A stretch of DNA of 64,000 nt from Sycobia sp. Sy_11. Taxonomy: Eukaryota; Arthropoda; Insecta; Hymenoptera; Epichrysomallidae. Position numbers and translations under genes: made by a program. This document shows, in pieces, positions 1-13,200 of this stretch; position 1 is the stretch's first letter; the number at the start of each line of letters is the position of its first letter. The stretch lies in assembly GCA_018907035.1 (NCBI GenBank), contig JACCIC010000140.1, positions 494,501 to 558,500 on the forward strand. Reading direction: 5' to 3'. The notes below the pieces were generated by a model. That model saw nothing but the letters and a program-made list of their open reading frames with translations. It did no database searches and was not told the origin of the DNA.

Positions 1-1172
1 GGCCTCAATTTCGAATAAGTGTATTAAAGTCGTTAAAAAAATTGTTTTTTTCCTCTTTACCTAACGAGACCTTTTTTTTATTGTTGGTATTATCCTTTTA
101 TCCCTAAATATAATTTTCGCTCCAATGGTCGTTTCGTCATAATCCTTTTTGCATAAGTAATTTTCCCATCGGAATTCCGATACAGGTATCTCATTTCATT
201 GTTTTTCCGACGCATCGTTATTGAAAATAACGAGATTCCGCGCTCTTGATCGAACGGGTTTATTAAGTTAATCTTATTACGCGTGCGAAGCTCGATTCCA
301 TCTTCCAACGAGATTAGTTGCGCGAATTATTGCAAGAGAAAGGCATCAGTGTGTGAAAAATCTCATTTCTCACTTTTATTCGAACAGAAACATTGCTTTC
401 TTGTTAAACAATCACCGATACTCCCGTGTGTATTATTGTTTTTCGTAATCTATTTGTCGCGATCGAGTACGGATTTTCATTTTCAACGGTCTGTCGAGAA
501 AGTTAAAAAAAAAAAAAAAAGGTATGGGTTGGGGCGCGAGGGAGAGAATGACAATTGGCCAATTGTTAATTATGCAGGTGAGAAGTAAAGTGGGCAATGT
601 AGGCACTGCACCACGCTCGCGCCACTCGTGCGACGTACGTACAGTGCGGGCTTGTCCACTTTACCCGCCCGCCACCCCTTGTCGCGTAATCCGCTAATTC
701 GCTGTCGTACACTGATCCGTTTAATCCACTAATTCGCTCTCGATGATTTACATTTTCATTTTCATTTGAATAGCGACGCCGGTTTCAAGAAAGTACACTT
801 CGCGCCAGAATTCTACTTATCCGCGTAAAAGAAAAAGCGATATATAGAAAAGCGGATAAAAATTCTAAAAATAACCGGAGCCTTACAGCGCGTCGAACTC
901 GCGCTTGCCGACGTAACGTGCGAAAAATTCGTTCGATATTCTCGCACGCATATTTTGTAAAACCTTTCATACCGAAGCTACGATTGATTTTTTTTTTTTT
1001 TTGCCATTTCCAAACTTCGTCTCGATTGATTTTAATCGAACGCGTTTAGCAAAAGTCTGGAAAAGAGTCGTGGAAAAACAAAAAACGAGCCCCTCTTTTC
1101 TTTACGCCGCTCCCCCCCCCCCCATAGGACGAGGCGATTAATCTTCTTACTGCCGCGACCGCGTTATTTCAG
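1..1172. other. Intron or upstream sequence of the GluN2-type receptor gene, no exon seen
   Basis: The first coding exon I can recognise starts at 1173 behind an AG acceptor (ttatttcag), so a preceding exon must lie left of the window or be unrecognised here. The reading frames in this stretch are short and show no protein family similarity. It holds T-runs (about 989-1001), a C-run just before 1125 and a GC-richer patch at 595-680. I see no RNA gene. Confidence 0.5.
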
Positions 1173-1356
1173 AACGGCAAGTGGAACGGCCTGATAGCCG
1201 ATCTGGTCAATCGTAAGACCGACATGGTGATGACCTCGCTGAAGATCAATTCCGAGAGGGAGGCGGTGGTGGACTTCACGGTGCCGTTCATGGAGACGGG
1301 CACGGCGATCGTCGTGGCCAAGCGCACCGGCATCATCTCGCCCACGGCTTTTTTGG
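1173..1356 (+). CDS. GluN2 exon: end of ligand-binding lobe S1
   Basis: This encodes about 61 residues beginning [11 protein letters not shown] and ending SPTAF-L. The stretch [14 protein letters not shown] is the classic glutamate-receptor S1 signature. The arginine in SERE aligns with the arginine of GluN2 subunits that binds the glutamate alpha-carboxylate. VPFMETG and the SPTAFLEPF linker lead into M1. The exon runs from the acceptor ttatttcag to the donor gtgagt and ends in phase 1; the next exon supplies AG to complete the Glu codon of LEPF. Base composition is GC-rich against AT-rich intron flanks. Confidence 0.9.
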
Positions 1357-3363
1357 GTGAGTACGGCCACGCGACCCATATTCTGCATCCCTATATTTGT
1401 GTATGTATGTATATATATATATATATATATATACACATACACTAATACTTCGCACCTGATATCATCTGCACTTGACACCACATAATAATACGCACACTTG
1501 TCCACACATAATGCATCTGTACAATGCATTTTGCCGGACAGTATGCATATCCATTAGCCGGTCTGATGTACTCTCTTTTCTTATTTATCCGTATAATGTG
1601 GAAATTGCCCGACCATTGTATACGAAAAGAAACAATAAAGTAAAAAAAAATAAATAAAAAAAATTAATTATCTCCACTAAATAAGAATGTGTCTAATTAA
1701 ACGGGGGGGGGGGAGCAGTCCCCCCGTGCATTATGGCTGCGCTTTAAAACAAAAGCGAAGGCGCGCACTCTCCGAGTTGTCGCGGGCGCGCGCATTCTTG
1801 CATTATAGGATATCGATTTCCCCCGGCGAAGAATTCGTGTATATATATATATATATATGAACGCACATACATAAAAGACCAAACGGTATGCCGGGAATTT
1901 GCATTTTAACGGGAGGGTATTTTCTATCGCCCTCCGCTTATATCCAATGTACCAAACCGATAGATAAACGCGCTGTATTTTTTTTTTTTTTTTTTTTTGT
2001 TACTCGCATACCTGCAGCCGTATCGGAAACGGGTAAAATTCATTTGGCCGCCCTCCCCCTCCCCCGTTACCATCTCCTATACTTTGATTTTTATTTTCGC
2101 AATTGTTAGATCGCGAATGGCTGTGCATCGAAGGGGGGGGGTGGAAGAGTTATTGAAATTTATACGTGGGCAATTCGTTGCATTTTACCAACGGTAATTT
2201 GACAAGTAACTACAATTATTTGTATGCGTTAAACATTGAATAATTATTTGCCAGTATTGACCAAGTAAGTTAATAAAGTTTATTTATTTTTAATGAACGG
2301 TATTGCTTAATTTATTTCATATTTGTCAAAATGCCATTTTGTGTTGATACGTAAGCTTAATTACTAGATTTTACAAAATTGTTTTCTGATTTTTCATCAA
2401 TATAGATATCTTAATTTGAGAAAATAATTCATTCGAAACTTTGAACAAATGTTCCTTTAAATCTAATTCATGCATTCTTATACTTTTTAGTATTTTGTTT
2501 TCTTTTTCTTTAAACAATCTTATCTATTAAAATATTTAATAAAGTTTCTTTCATGATATATGTACGATCATATCAAAGCTGTAAAGAAATTGAAATTCCG
2601 ACCGAGAATGAAATTCGATACGAAAGGTAGAGCGACATTTCTTTAGATTTTACTATATGCAAAGATAGGTCGTCTAAAGTTGTAGGGTAAAAAATAAAGC
2701 GAGGGTGTGGGCGAGAAAGATAGAGAGAGAGAGAGAGAGGGGGGGGGAGGGGAGATAAAGCGAGAGGGAGAGGGGCCAATAAATAAAAAGTTTCGCGCGG
2801 ATACGATGTCCATAAACACGAGCACGTTCGAAATATCCAATGGCTCTGACGGGCTCGGGACAAAACGCCGTAGTATCACGTATTTCCGTGCCGGCGTAAA
2901 ATTGCTCAGAACCCGGAAGAAAATGCACACAGGGCGATACGCGTACATATCCACACGGGTGTGCGCGCGCGCGTTACACGCACACAGATATATTCCAATG
3001 ATATCGAGAGCAAGCCCCGGCTTCCCCGGGACTTCTAGCGCGAACACGGTCCGCTCGCTGTTCGCAAACTTCCTTGGCGGTGGTGCGGTGGTTGGGGCGT
3101 CGTGGCGGAGGCCAGTGGGGGGGGGGGAGGGCAAGGGTTCGAGCACGAAATCGTCGGGGGCTTGGGAGCAACCGGGGTACCGCGCTGGGAAATTCGCTTC
3201 GTATATGCCGGCGAAGTCATCGCTCACCCGTTGGGGCGGGGAAGGGGGTGGGGGTTGGGGCGGACGTTTCGAGGAGCCGCGCCGCGCTTGTAAATGCTCG
3301 TCCGTGCGAGTGTGATACGCGAAAAGTTGTGGTTTCCGTTGAAATTTCGCGTATCTATAACGT

Positions 3364-3415
<52 letters not shown>

Positions 3416-5552
3416 GTATGGGTGAATCAGTAAAGACGCAGAGGGTATCGCGCAGCACTCGGAGAGCGTTGCGCCCATTAAAATCGAACGACTTATAAAA
3501 TTAAAAGGACGAGCTCTCTCGTCCGTTCTTATTCACAATAGTTTGTGCACTTGTTACAGTAGTAATATGAGATAGCGTGAGCGAGAGCGAGAGAGAGAGA
3601 GAGAGAGATAGAGAGACGGAGCGAGGGGGGGGAGAGGCTTATCACCCCCCCCCATCCCTCTCTCTACCTCTCGACGAGTCGCCGTAAAGGTGTACCGGTA
3701 AACCCGTTTCTCTTTTCAGAGCCGTTCGACACAGCCTCCTGGATGCTGGTCGGCTTCGTCGCCATACACTCGGCGACTTTCATGATTTTTCTCTTCGAGT
3801 GGCTCTCGCCGTCCGGCTTCGGCATTACCGACTATTCCCTGGGCTCGAGGCGGAAGCCGGTACCTTGTTATTTCTCACTCTTTGCCCGCCTTTGACGCGT
3901 CGCTCGCCACGTTTACTTTTCCACTCGTTGTTTTTTTTTTTTTCCTCGCTCGCCTCCCGTTCATAAGCGTAGTATTGCTCCGCGCGCCATTGAAGGACGA
4001 CACGTGATCGGGCATGTACTCCATACATTTGCCGAGAATTTTCAATACAGCCGAACCTGACTCCCCTTTAGGCTCCCGTTCGACCTTCTCGCTCGTATTA
4101 AGTGCAGAGAACGCTCGTATTATATCGTAAATTTATAGGCTTTCGTTTGTTGTGTGTGTGTATAAATTGCATCTTTGTAGTTATCGAATATTTCTCGAAA
4201 TTGGCGCCAAGAGGGCCGTTTCTTTAAATCGAGGCAGCTGCTCGACAAGAAAACAAAAATAAGAATTGAAGTCCAAGCAGGAGTGGAAAAGAATCTTTTT
4301 AAACTGGCGCAAGTAGAATTTTTAACTAAGTGTAGAAAAAAATTCTTGATTTTAAAAATAATTAAAGCAAGTATTCCTGAAAATTGATGTTTATTTTTTT
4401 TTTTTTTTTGTATTCTTAAGGTATCGCGAATGTGGCCTCATTCGAGCGTAACGCATGAAATTCCATTACATATTGTATTTTTCATTAATTCTCTTCCTAT
4501 TCTCTCTCGTTACCATAACAGTCCATAATATATTTCTCTTTCTCCGTCTCGTTTTTTTTTTCCCACGAACCTCCCGGTCGACGCACATCGATTTTCGGAT
4601 TTATCTCGAAAGAAAAACAAATTTTTTTTTCTCTTTTTCAGATTTGACAAATTATTTCCCGGACGAATCGAGAAATTTTTCTCTCACGGTGCGCGCAAAG
4701 CGCGCGATGATCGACGGATCAGATCTAAATTGAGCGAAGTGGCTCCGATCAACGACGCGTCGATGAAATCGACGTTATTATTTTGCCTCTCCTACACGCG
4801 CAGACCGAGGCTGATCGGACTCGTGATCTTGAGGCGCTCGCTCGTACTTGTGCCGCGCAGCAAGCGGACAGGGCGTGACTTTCGCCCCTCGGCGCTTGGC
4901 ACGTTTCAGCCGCCTGTCAATAAATCGCGTACTCGCCGACAATATAAACGGACTCTACCGTCGCAATCAGCCTCGCAACGTTTCGAGATCCAATGCACTC
5001 TTTTTTTTTGGCTTTTGTCGAAAACAAGACACTCTGTTGTCTAACGAAATATCGCGGCACGTGTCTTGTCACGGCGAAATTCGATATTTTTATATTTAAA
5101 GCAAATTCGTGATTTACGTCGGCCTGCGCGAAAATAGAATGAAATTTGAAAGAAAAAGTTTCTAACGAGTTCATATGCGTTCGCGAGCGATTGTTTGCCT
5201 ATATAGGTAAGCGTGCGTAAATTCAGCCTCAGAGTCGAAATTATTGGAAAAACATTTATTTCAAGTCAATGAAGTAGTAGCGTATCTCGCGATAAGACAA
5301 GCGTTAGAACCTAAAATTTTACGACACCGTTAGTTGCGTATGTAATCAGAGTTACTTCGCTTAATTTGAATTAAATTCGTCATCGGTGCCTAATACCCCT
5401 CCCTCTCAGTCAGTCTAACACGATAGTATACGTCGCTGCCCTTTTTTCCATTCATAAAAATTAACGGTGCACACTTAACATTGCCGAATCAACGAGTATC
5501 AAGAGAAACAAAAAATATTGCCATTTTGGGGAAACGATTGTTTCAACACGAT

Positions 5553-5589
<37 letters not shown>

Positions 5590-5840
5590 TATTATTTCCA
5601 CGTTCCTTTCGCTCAGCTTCCGCCTTACCGAGCCGTAAATAAATATATAGCCACCTAGATTCAAACTCGAGTATGCCTTGAGTAACGTTCCTCTCTATAT
5701 TCCATTATCCAAATCCTCTTTCAGCCGGTTGTGTGTTTGCATTCGCCCGGCCCGCGCAAAAACACGTGCACTCTTCCTCTCCTCGCCCCCCCTCCCTGCA
5801 CATGCATACAAATTGCAGAAAAATATACGTATCATACAGA

Positions 5841-5888
<48 letters not shown>

Positions 5889-7266
5889 TACACATCACTA
5901 TTGCAAAACGTCGGGCAACGCACCCTGCATCTTCAATAGGACTCCCTACGCCTCCCCCATACGACCAGCCCGCGCGCTCGCTACGGCCTCTGTCGGGATC
6001 TCGTGCACACGCGCAGCTCCGCTCGACGCGTTCCCGAGGGTGGCGGGGGCGGCGCGCTCGTTTCGACAGCTCGGAAAGAATCGCGGCGACGGGGCTTGTC
6101 GAAGCCGACGGAACGAGGACGCCCGCAGCGAGACAACGCGACCCGGAGCATCGTCATTATATATATATATATATATATAGATAGATATATATAAAACCCC
6201 ATTCCGCGACACGTCGTACGAGTCGACGGACGTACGCGGTGTACGAGGGACGTCGACGCGCATCGAAAGTTTGCCGAGCCGTTCAAGGCTGTGGAACGCC
6301 CGGGAGTAAACTTCGACAGTAAGATGAGGGGAGACTTCGACGTGATTTTTTTTTTTTTTTTTGCTTTTATGTTTTTTCGAGGAATTAATGCAAAATATCG
6401 CGAGACGTTCGATGTCGTGAGAACGAACACGGACTAGCTCGGAAGGTGCCTTATTTCTTTTTGGTTTTTTTTTCTCTTGTCTCGGTAAGGAAAAAAAATC
6501 CATTTCTTTTTTGACGCTTAAGAAACGAATTCAGCTCTCGGACGGAAAATAACGCAGGCTTTGCTTTGCCATAGGAACGAAATAGTTGTAGCGGCTCTAT
6601 TGTCATAGTAATTACTACGATTTTCAACGAATATTATTCTGATAATTCGCGAATGGAATCCGACGCAAGTCGTGCACGACGAGCTTTATGCATTTTATGT
6701 TGATTTTCATCGGTTATTCCGTGGCGCATCCTGTACACGCACGCATACAGGCGCGTGAGACGACGTAAGATGCGCGATGTCGTCTGTGCCGAGGTTCACG
6801 TCGGTCAGGACGACGAAAATCAGACCAGTACCAACGCCCGCGCGCGTAAGTAATCCTCGGGCTGAGGATATTTTCAGCGAGGCGGGCGCTTCGTTCGATC
6901 CTCGTGCCTCCCCCCCCCTCCCCCTGAAACGGGAAATACGGAGCTGCATCCGTCAGAAATTCGATATGTTCTCTAGACGTCGCCTCGTGCTTTTCCATTC
7001 ACGGCTTACGCTCGGAATTTTCGTTATTATCCCGGGCCAATGATTCCCTGCATCGAAATCCCGAAATTGTTAAACATTGTTAATAAGCGCAAGGTCCTCG
7101 CGGTAATCCCAGTTGTCCTCTCTAATTGTTCCCTCGTCCTCGGAAAAATCCTCGGAGCTGTTATTTTTTATTAATTTTTTTTTTTTATTTATGACAAATA
7201 CGTGCTTGCTGATCTCTGAGGGTGCGATGGAGCGCTGCAGTCGAGTTCCAGCTCTGCATGTATATA

Positions 7267-7313
<47 letters not shown>

Positions 7314-9189
7314 TAGGTATGATTATTCCATTCGTTATGTCAGTAGAATTAGATGGTCAATAAGCGCTTTTTGCATGCGGCTACGTAAACAATGGCATGT
7401 GTTTTTTTTCTCTCTTGTATTTCTGTTAAATTCCATAGATTATAATTAAATTTTATCACTTGTCGTCGATATTGTTACGTTTGAATCAAAACAATCTCCG
7501 GTTTTTCCCGCAATAAAGGTAAGACTCATGCTTTTCTCTAAGAATTGCCAATTATTTCGATTGTGCGCAATTTAACTTTATAAAATTTATGCTATTTTAA
7601 GCGAAAATTAAAAGTACAATTGTAATTCGTTTGAGAGGAACTTTTTTAATACGAAACGTGCTTCTCAGCTTTTAAGTTTCATCCTACATTCGTGCGACTA
7701 GACTTTCGTTTTTTTTTTTTGTTGTTGTCAAGCATTTGCTGTTGCAAAAGTACTCTCGAGCTTTTTAAGGAATCTACTGTATTAAAACAAACACGGCAGT
7801 CATTCGACGAAATAATCCATTAAAAGAATAAAACATTCGTATTTAAAGTTACTTCGTTGTGTATATATATACAGTCATTCTTGTGACGATGTTGGAAAAG
7901 TTTTGAAATGCCAAGTAATGATTTCAATTACATTTCAGTACATTGAATATCTATGGCATCTCCCTAAAATCATTGCGTTTATAAAATTAATAATTGTTTT
8001 TGTTGATCTTACAGTCCAATTAAATTGAAAATAATATATAATTATATTAATATATGTTTATATTAATAGTAATACATATAATATATAATGAATTAACAAT
8101 TATAATGACAATCAGACTGTCAATTGTCAAATTATAATTGTAATTGTCAAATCATTGCATTTATAAATGATAAATTAAAAAAAAAAAAGAAGAAAAAAAA
8201 AGAATAATTCGTGGACAGTGTTATAAAAAAGTCCTCAAACGTTTTATTATTGTCAAAACTAGTATTTTGTTAATGAATTATTCATGCAACAGTTGTTGTA
8301 CGTTCTTTGAGCATAAATACTTACAAAAGCACGCGTTAACGTCAGATTACGTAGCGTACAATGTACGACCAAATCCCTCATCAACGTGTATCGGTAATCT
8401 ATGAATAAAAGATTTTTATACACGCCCAGACAGGGGCGGCAAGTCAGCTATTAACCTGCTGGGTATGGAATTTCTGCGCCTCTCACGTCGCCGGCGCACC
8501 CGGCGAGCCATTTCTCAAAAACCGTTCGCAATTAATAATACACAAAATTAATTTTTATTACACAATGATAAAATCGTAATTTATTATTTGACATCGTTCT
8601 CTATCGAAATAATGTAACGAATCTTGATAAATGTGCCACAAGCACCGTGTCCTTCGACATTTTCACAACTGCCCCTGACAGAATTTCCACTCTGTCTGAC
8701 AAATTTGGCTGATTCCGCGAGGGACGATGCGCGGATTCAGGACTTTTCATAGAGGTTTCAAACGGCCTGGTGAAATTTAAAATGCGCGGTACGACAACTG
8801 TCCAGTTAATTGCCCGATCGATCCCTCGCGGGACGGCCAGTGCGCGCCGTGTACATGTCATACAATTTCACACGGCCATTATAGCCGTGCGCGCATCGCG
8901 CCCTTTTCGACTGTTCAACGCCTGTCGCAGTTTCGCGAGCGAGGCGCGCGAGCATTATCGTACGTAATGCGCGGTGCGGGGAGATCGAACGGGCACTTCG
9001 GTCCCGCCGGAATCCCATAGCCAGACGTGTTCGCCGGACACGCGCGCAACGATCGCGCGCACCGCGACGAATGGGCTGGAATTGCCAAAGGGAAATCGGG
9101 ATACTCTTTCATTGCAATGCCGTCGCGGGGAGAAGCGCAGAAATGACAATTGCAGAGGCCACGTCCTACGTCCCTTGCGATACTATATA

Positions 9190-9254
<65 letters not shown>

Positions 9255-10156
9255 ATAGTTCGATTCTTAGACAAGCCACTATAGTCTCCATAACTCCCTA
9301 ACACGATACCCATGCGCATCGGAATCGTGACCGACCCTGCGCGCGCGAGCTTATCGGCTCGAAAGATTTATCAGCTCTATGTTTACGGGACGGGTGCGCA
9401 GGTCGCGGCGACGACGCCGCTCAGGCACCGATTCTCCCTCTGCCGCATCTACTGGCTGGTCTGGGCGGTCCTGTTCCAGGCCGCCGTCCACGTCGACTCG
9501 CCGAGGGGATTTACGGCCAGGTACGTCAATACAATCACACGCGCGCGCGCACACACACACACACATATCCGTATATTTATATGCACTCGGTACGTGCCGC
9601 AATATCAATCCCGGCTGTATTGCGTCGAAGGCCGCGCGCTCGATCGCGCAGCGCGAGCGATTAATCAACGTGGTCCATTTCATGTATTATATATATATAT
9701 ATGGAATGAAAACTGGACATCGCGAATCGCTCTACACGTAATAGTATTGCCAATCCGCAATTATACACGAGCGTAGATTTTTATGAATATTAGAAATTGG
9801 GAAAAGGAGGCGTATAAAAAAGAACTGATTTTAATGTAATATATATAATATAATAAATAATTATGTCCTGTGATTACAACTCAATTATATCGGTGAGATA
9901 ATATGTATTACATACACGCACACACACACGAGCACGCGCATCTGTATGGCAGGTGGTTTAAAGTATAAAATATGTTCTAATTTACGACCAAGAAGATAAT
10001 AATTACAAATTCTAAAAATAGCGTACATGGTGTTGTGAAAAAGTGGGTCGAGTAAATTCGACAGTATCTGTATTCCATAGTGCAATTGTAATCGAATACT
10101 TATCCGATCTCAGAATTGCTCCAATGCATTGACTAATTCTACGTTAGAAATGGAAA

Positions 10157-10214
<58 letters not shown>

Positions 10215-13200
10215 TTAAGTAATTTATTTCGTTAGGTTAATAGCAGAATTTTCAAATCCTATTATTCCTCTTTTAAATGTCGTGGAATTGGTTTGAATAT
10301 CTGTCTTTCTAATTAAGATATAATATTTTCAAATTTTTATTTTACCGAACTGCTTCAAATGGAAATCAAAACAAACTAATATATATATATATAACAATTC
10401 GGTCACATTCATTTTAACAAAATAAAAAAATTAAAATTATAAGAATAAATACTGGAATATACGCTTTCATTTCAAACGAATAAAATAGAATATTAGTCAT
10501 AATCGGGTTATTTGAGTTTTTGAATTTGAATTATTTTACATAGAGTACGGCGAATTTACAGTGAGTTATAATTATACTGCACGCTTGCTCGAATTTAAAT
10601 CACGTCGAACGTGAACGGAATGAAAATCCTGCCCTTAGCGATCATTTCACGCGGAATTATGATTCGCGCGCCGCCGAGGGAGGCGCGCCGCACGTGTGGC
10701 AACGAGAACTCTTGGACCGTGGCATTATCGCGCGCGCTCTCTTAATCGGATTTATCTCGCCGGCCATTCGATTCTTCAACCCTAGCCTGACGTTTCGCGA
10801 ATCGTCGAATTGGAGTCAAGCGGCATTCGCAGTTCGCGCGGGTGTGGCCGGAGTGCCGGCACGTCACAGCGTCGTCACGGTCAAGAATGAAAATATTGAA
10901 CGAAAATTCCTGTTTGTATCCCGGTGTCGCGGCACCCGGCAAAGTTCAATTATAAACTGCTCTCGGCGCTGGACCGGATATGTAATAAATCTGTATCTAA
11001 TAGAGCGGATTCGTCGTATGATTTGGATCCGACAATTTCGGCGATGTCTGTCTGTGTGTGTCTGTGCAGTCTCTTACACGCGCCCTCGATCAATACCCCA
11101 GACCGTTCGAATCGCGAATTTATAATCTCAGTATGATGCCTCCGTACGATTTTCGACGAGGGCACGCGGAAATTGCGAGGGTATATATTCTGGATTTTAA
11201 CGCTATATTATCCCTGAAATTTCTTGGCGGTTGAGCAAATTCGTATGCTTAATTAAATCAAGTAAATGCCGTTTAAAAGTTCAAACGAAGGATACAGAAT
11301 TACCGATCGGAGCTGAGGACGAGGATAAATTCAATTGTGAAACCAAGATTTGCAGAAAAATAGAGTTTACACGAGTGATGTAAAATAATTAGGAATTTTC
11401 AATTAAGAAGCATTAAAGACGACGCGGTATTACGATCGATGTAAAGAACAAATATTTGAACAATTAATTGGATTTTCCCATCTATTCAATTACCTTATTA
11501 CGCATATTGACGATTATTATACTCGTTAAAGGAATAAATTAAAATTTTTGTTTATACAGCATCTATCGTGTCAATGGTCACTGACAGAAGTAACGACATT
11601 TTTTTTTTTGCCGTCGAGCGTACATTACGTATAAAAGAACATATATTGATAATACATCTTTTCCTCGAATAAAGTCCAGAAAGTGGGACACGGCGTGAAT
11701 ACAGAAATATGTATATTTGACGAAAAACTAATTAAAAAGCTAGAATGATAGACAATTTTCCCTTCCTGTAATCGTGACAGTTGAGAAGCCTGAGTTCTAT
11801 TTTGATAAAATTGAGAATAAAAAAATGCGTACATTGTTGTGGAGGGGGGGGGGAGAACTCGGTTTCATTCGGTTACAGTTTACTCATTAATGCATTCGTA
11901 TTTATCTTATATTTTGTACTTTTGTAGAGGTAATTTTTTCAGTTTCGCGTATAATGAAAATTTTAATAATCTTTTCTTATTTCATTAAAATATAGTTCAT
12001 GCCCGGAGTTTATTGATGTTTATCTAGCTAATAAAACATTATTTCGGAGATGAGAAAAACTGATTTACGGTTTTTTCATAGATTCATTTCGTTTTATAAA
12101 TTAATCTAATGATTATATATTTAGATAAATATCAATTGCGGAGATTTCATTGTTATTATCAGATTTTAACTATAAATGAATTATGATGAAAATTAGATTT
12201 ATAGATATCCGTCAAAATATATATTTATTATTGACTCTTTGAATTTTAATTTAAACATCTAAAATTGTGCCGCTATATTTGTAAAAGCCAATCTCGAAAA
12301 GGAGTGTCGTAGCGTCTTTTAAATTAACCTCCTCTCGAATCGAAAGTCAAATGGCAATTTAGCCGCTCGTCAATATCCGTAAATGTATATACCTCCAATC
12401 GCACGATCCTAAAAATGGAATTCAATTTGCGGAGATCCCCCCCCCCCCCACAGTTATGTATTTAAACCGCATCCAAGTAAATAGCGTCCTCGCAAGCTTT
12501 GACCGAGCCGGGCAAGGCTCGACATAGACTAAATTAATAAATATTTTTATCGGCCTTACAGTCTTTTTACAATGATCTACTGTACGAATATAATGACGAT
12601 GAGACCGTCCTTAATTACAGTCACCCCCGTAGAATTTGAAATGAAAATTACTACTGCAAAAATAAAAGAAAAATTAAATTAAATTAAAATTCAAACTTAA
12701 AAATTAATAATAAAATAATCTATGTACTATGATAGTTAAGGACAACCTGACAGCCTCGACCACCTAAAGTTAAATATATAGTTGATGTTCGACGTGTCAA
12801 AACGCTGCAGTTCAATTTCAAGGACTAAATTAAACTAAAAATCTAGCATGCTACTACATAATATATCTCAACCCCATTCCACTTAAATCATTTATATAAT
12901 AATTAAAGAACCCCCACCCTACTCGTTTTCTTTTCTTCCCCTGCGCTAACTCCCCCATCCCTCGCCCCCCCCCCCCCCCCGCCAGATTCATGACCAACAT
13001 ATGGGCGATGTTCGCCGTCGTCTTCCTCGCCATCTACACGGCCAATCTCGCCGCCTTCATGATCACGCGCGAGGAGTTCTTCGACTTCACGGGGGTCGAC
13101 GATCATCGGCTGGCGCGGCCCACCTCCCACAAGCCCATGATCAAGTTCGGCACGGTGCCCTGGACCCACACCGAGAGCACCCTGGCCAAGTACTTCAAGG

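Larger units (their letters stand above)
1357..3719. other. GluN2 intron rich in simple repeats
   Basis: No coding similarity was found on either strand. The stretch contains TA microsatellites at 1410-1433 and 3367-3420, a T-run at 1978-1998, G and C homopolymer runs, a GA-rich tract around 2715-2745 and another at 3581-3614. A GC-rich patch lies at about 3000-3300. Its open frames on both strands are low-complexity (GGGA/TCCC-rich) and look like chance. Confidence 0.6.
3860..7983. other. GluN2 intron, simple-repeat rich
   Basis: No gene was recognised. The stretch holds a CA repeat (5556-5587), TA repeats (5843-5882, 6157-6192, 7269-7309), several T-runs and a GC-rich region at about 5940-6300. 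The open frames there translate into Arg/Ala-rich low-complexity peptides that continue into the TA repeats, so I treat them as chance. Confidence 0.55.

Noticed and set aside
2707..3315. Long open frames on both strands (up to about 200 codons) in the GluN2 intron
   Set aside because: They are Gly/Arg/Ser or Pro/Leu-rich, arise from GA/TC and G/C runs, overlap on both strands and have no recognisable domain.
5678..6503. Overlapping open frames on both strands around 5.7-6.5 kb
   Set aside because: They run through TA repeats (repeated Tyr-Ile) and a GC-rich segment. No family similarity and no splice context.
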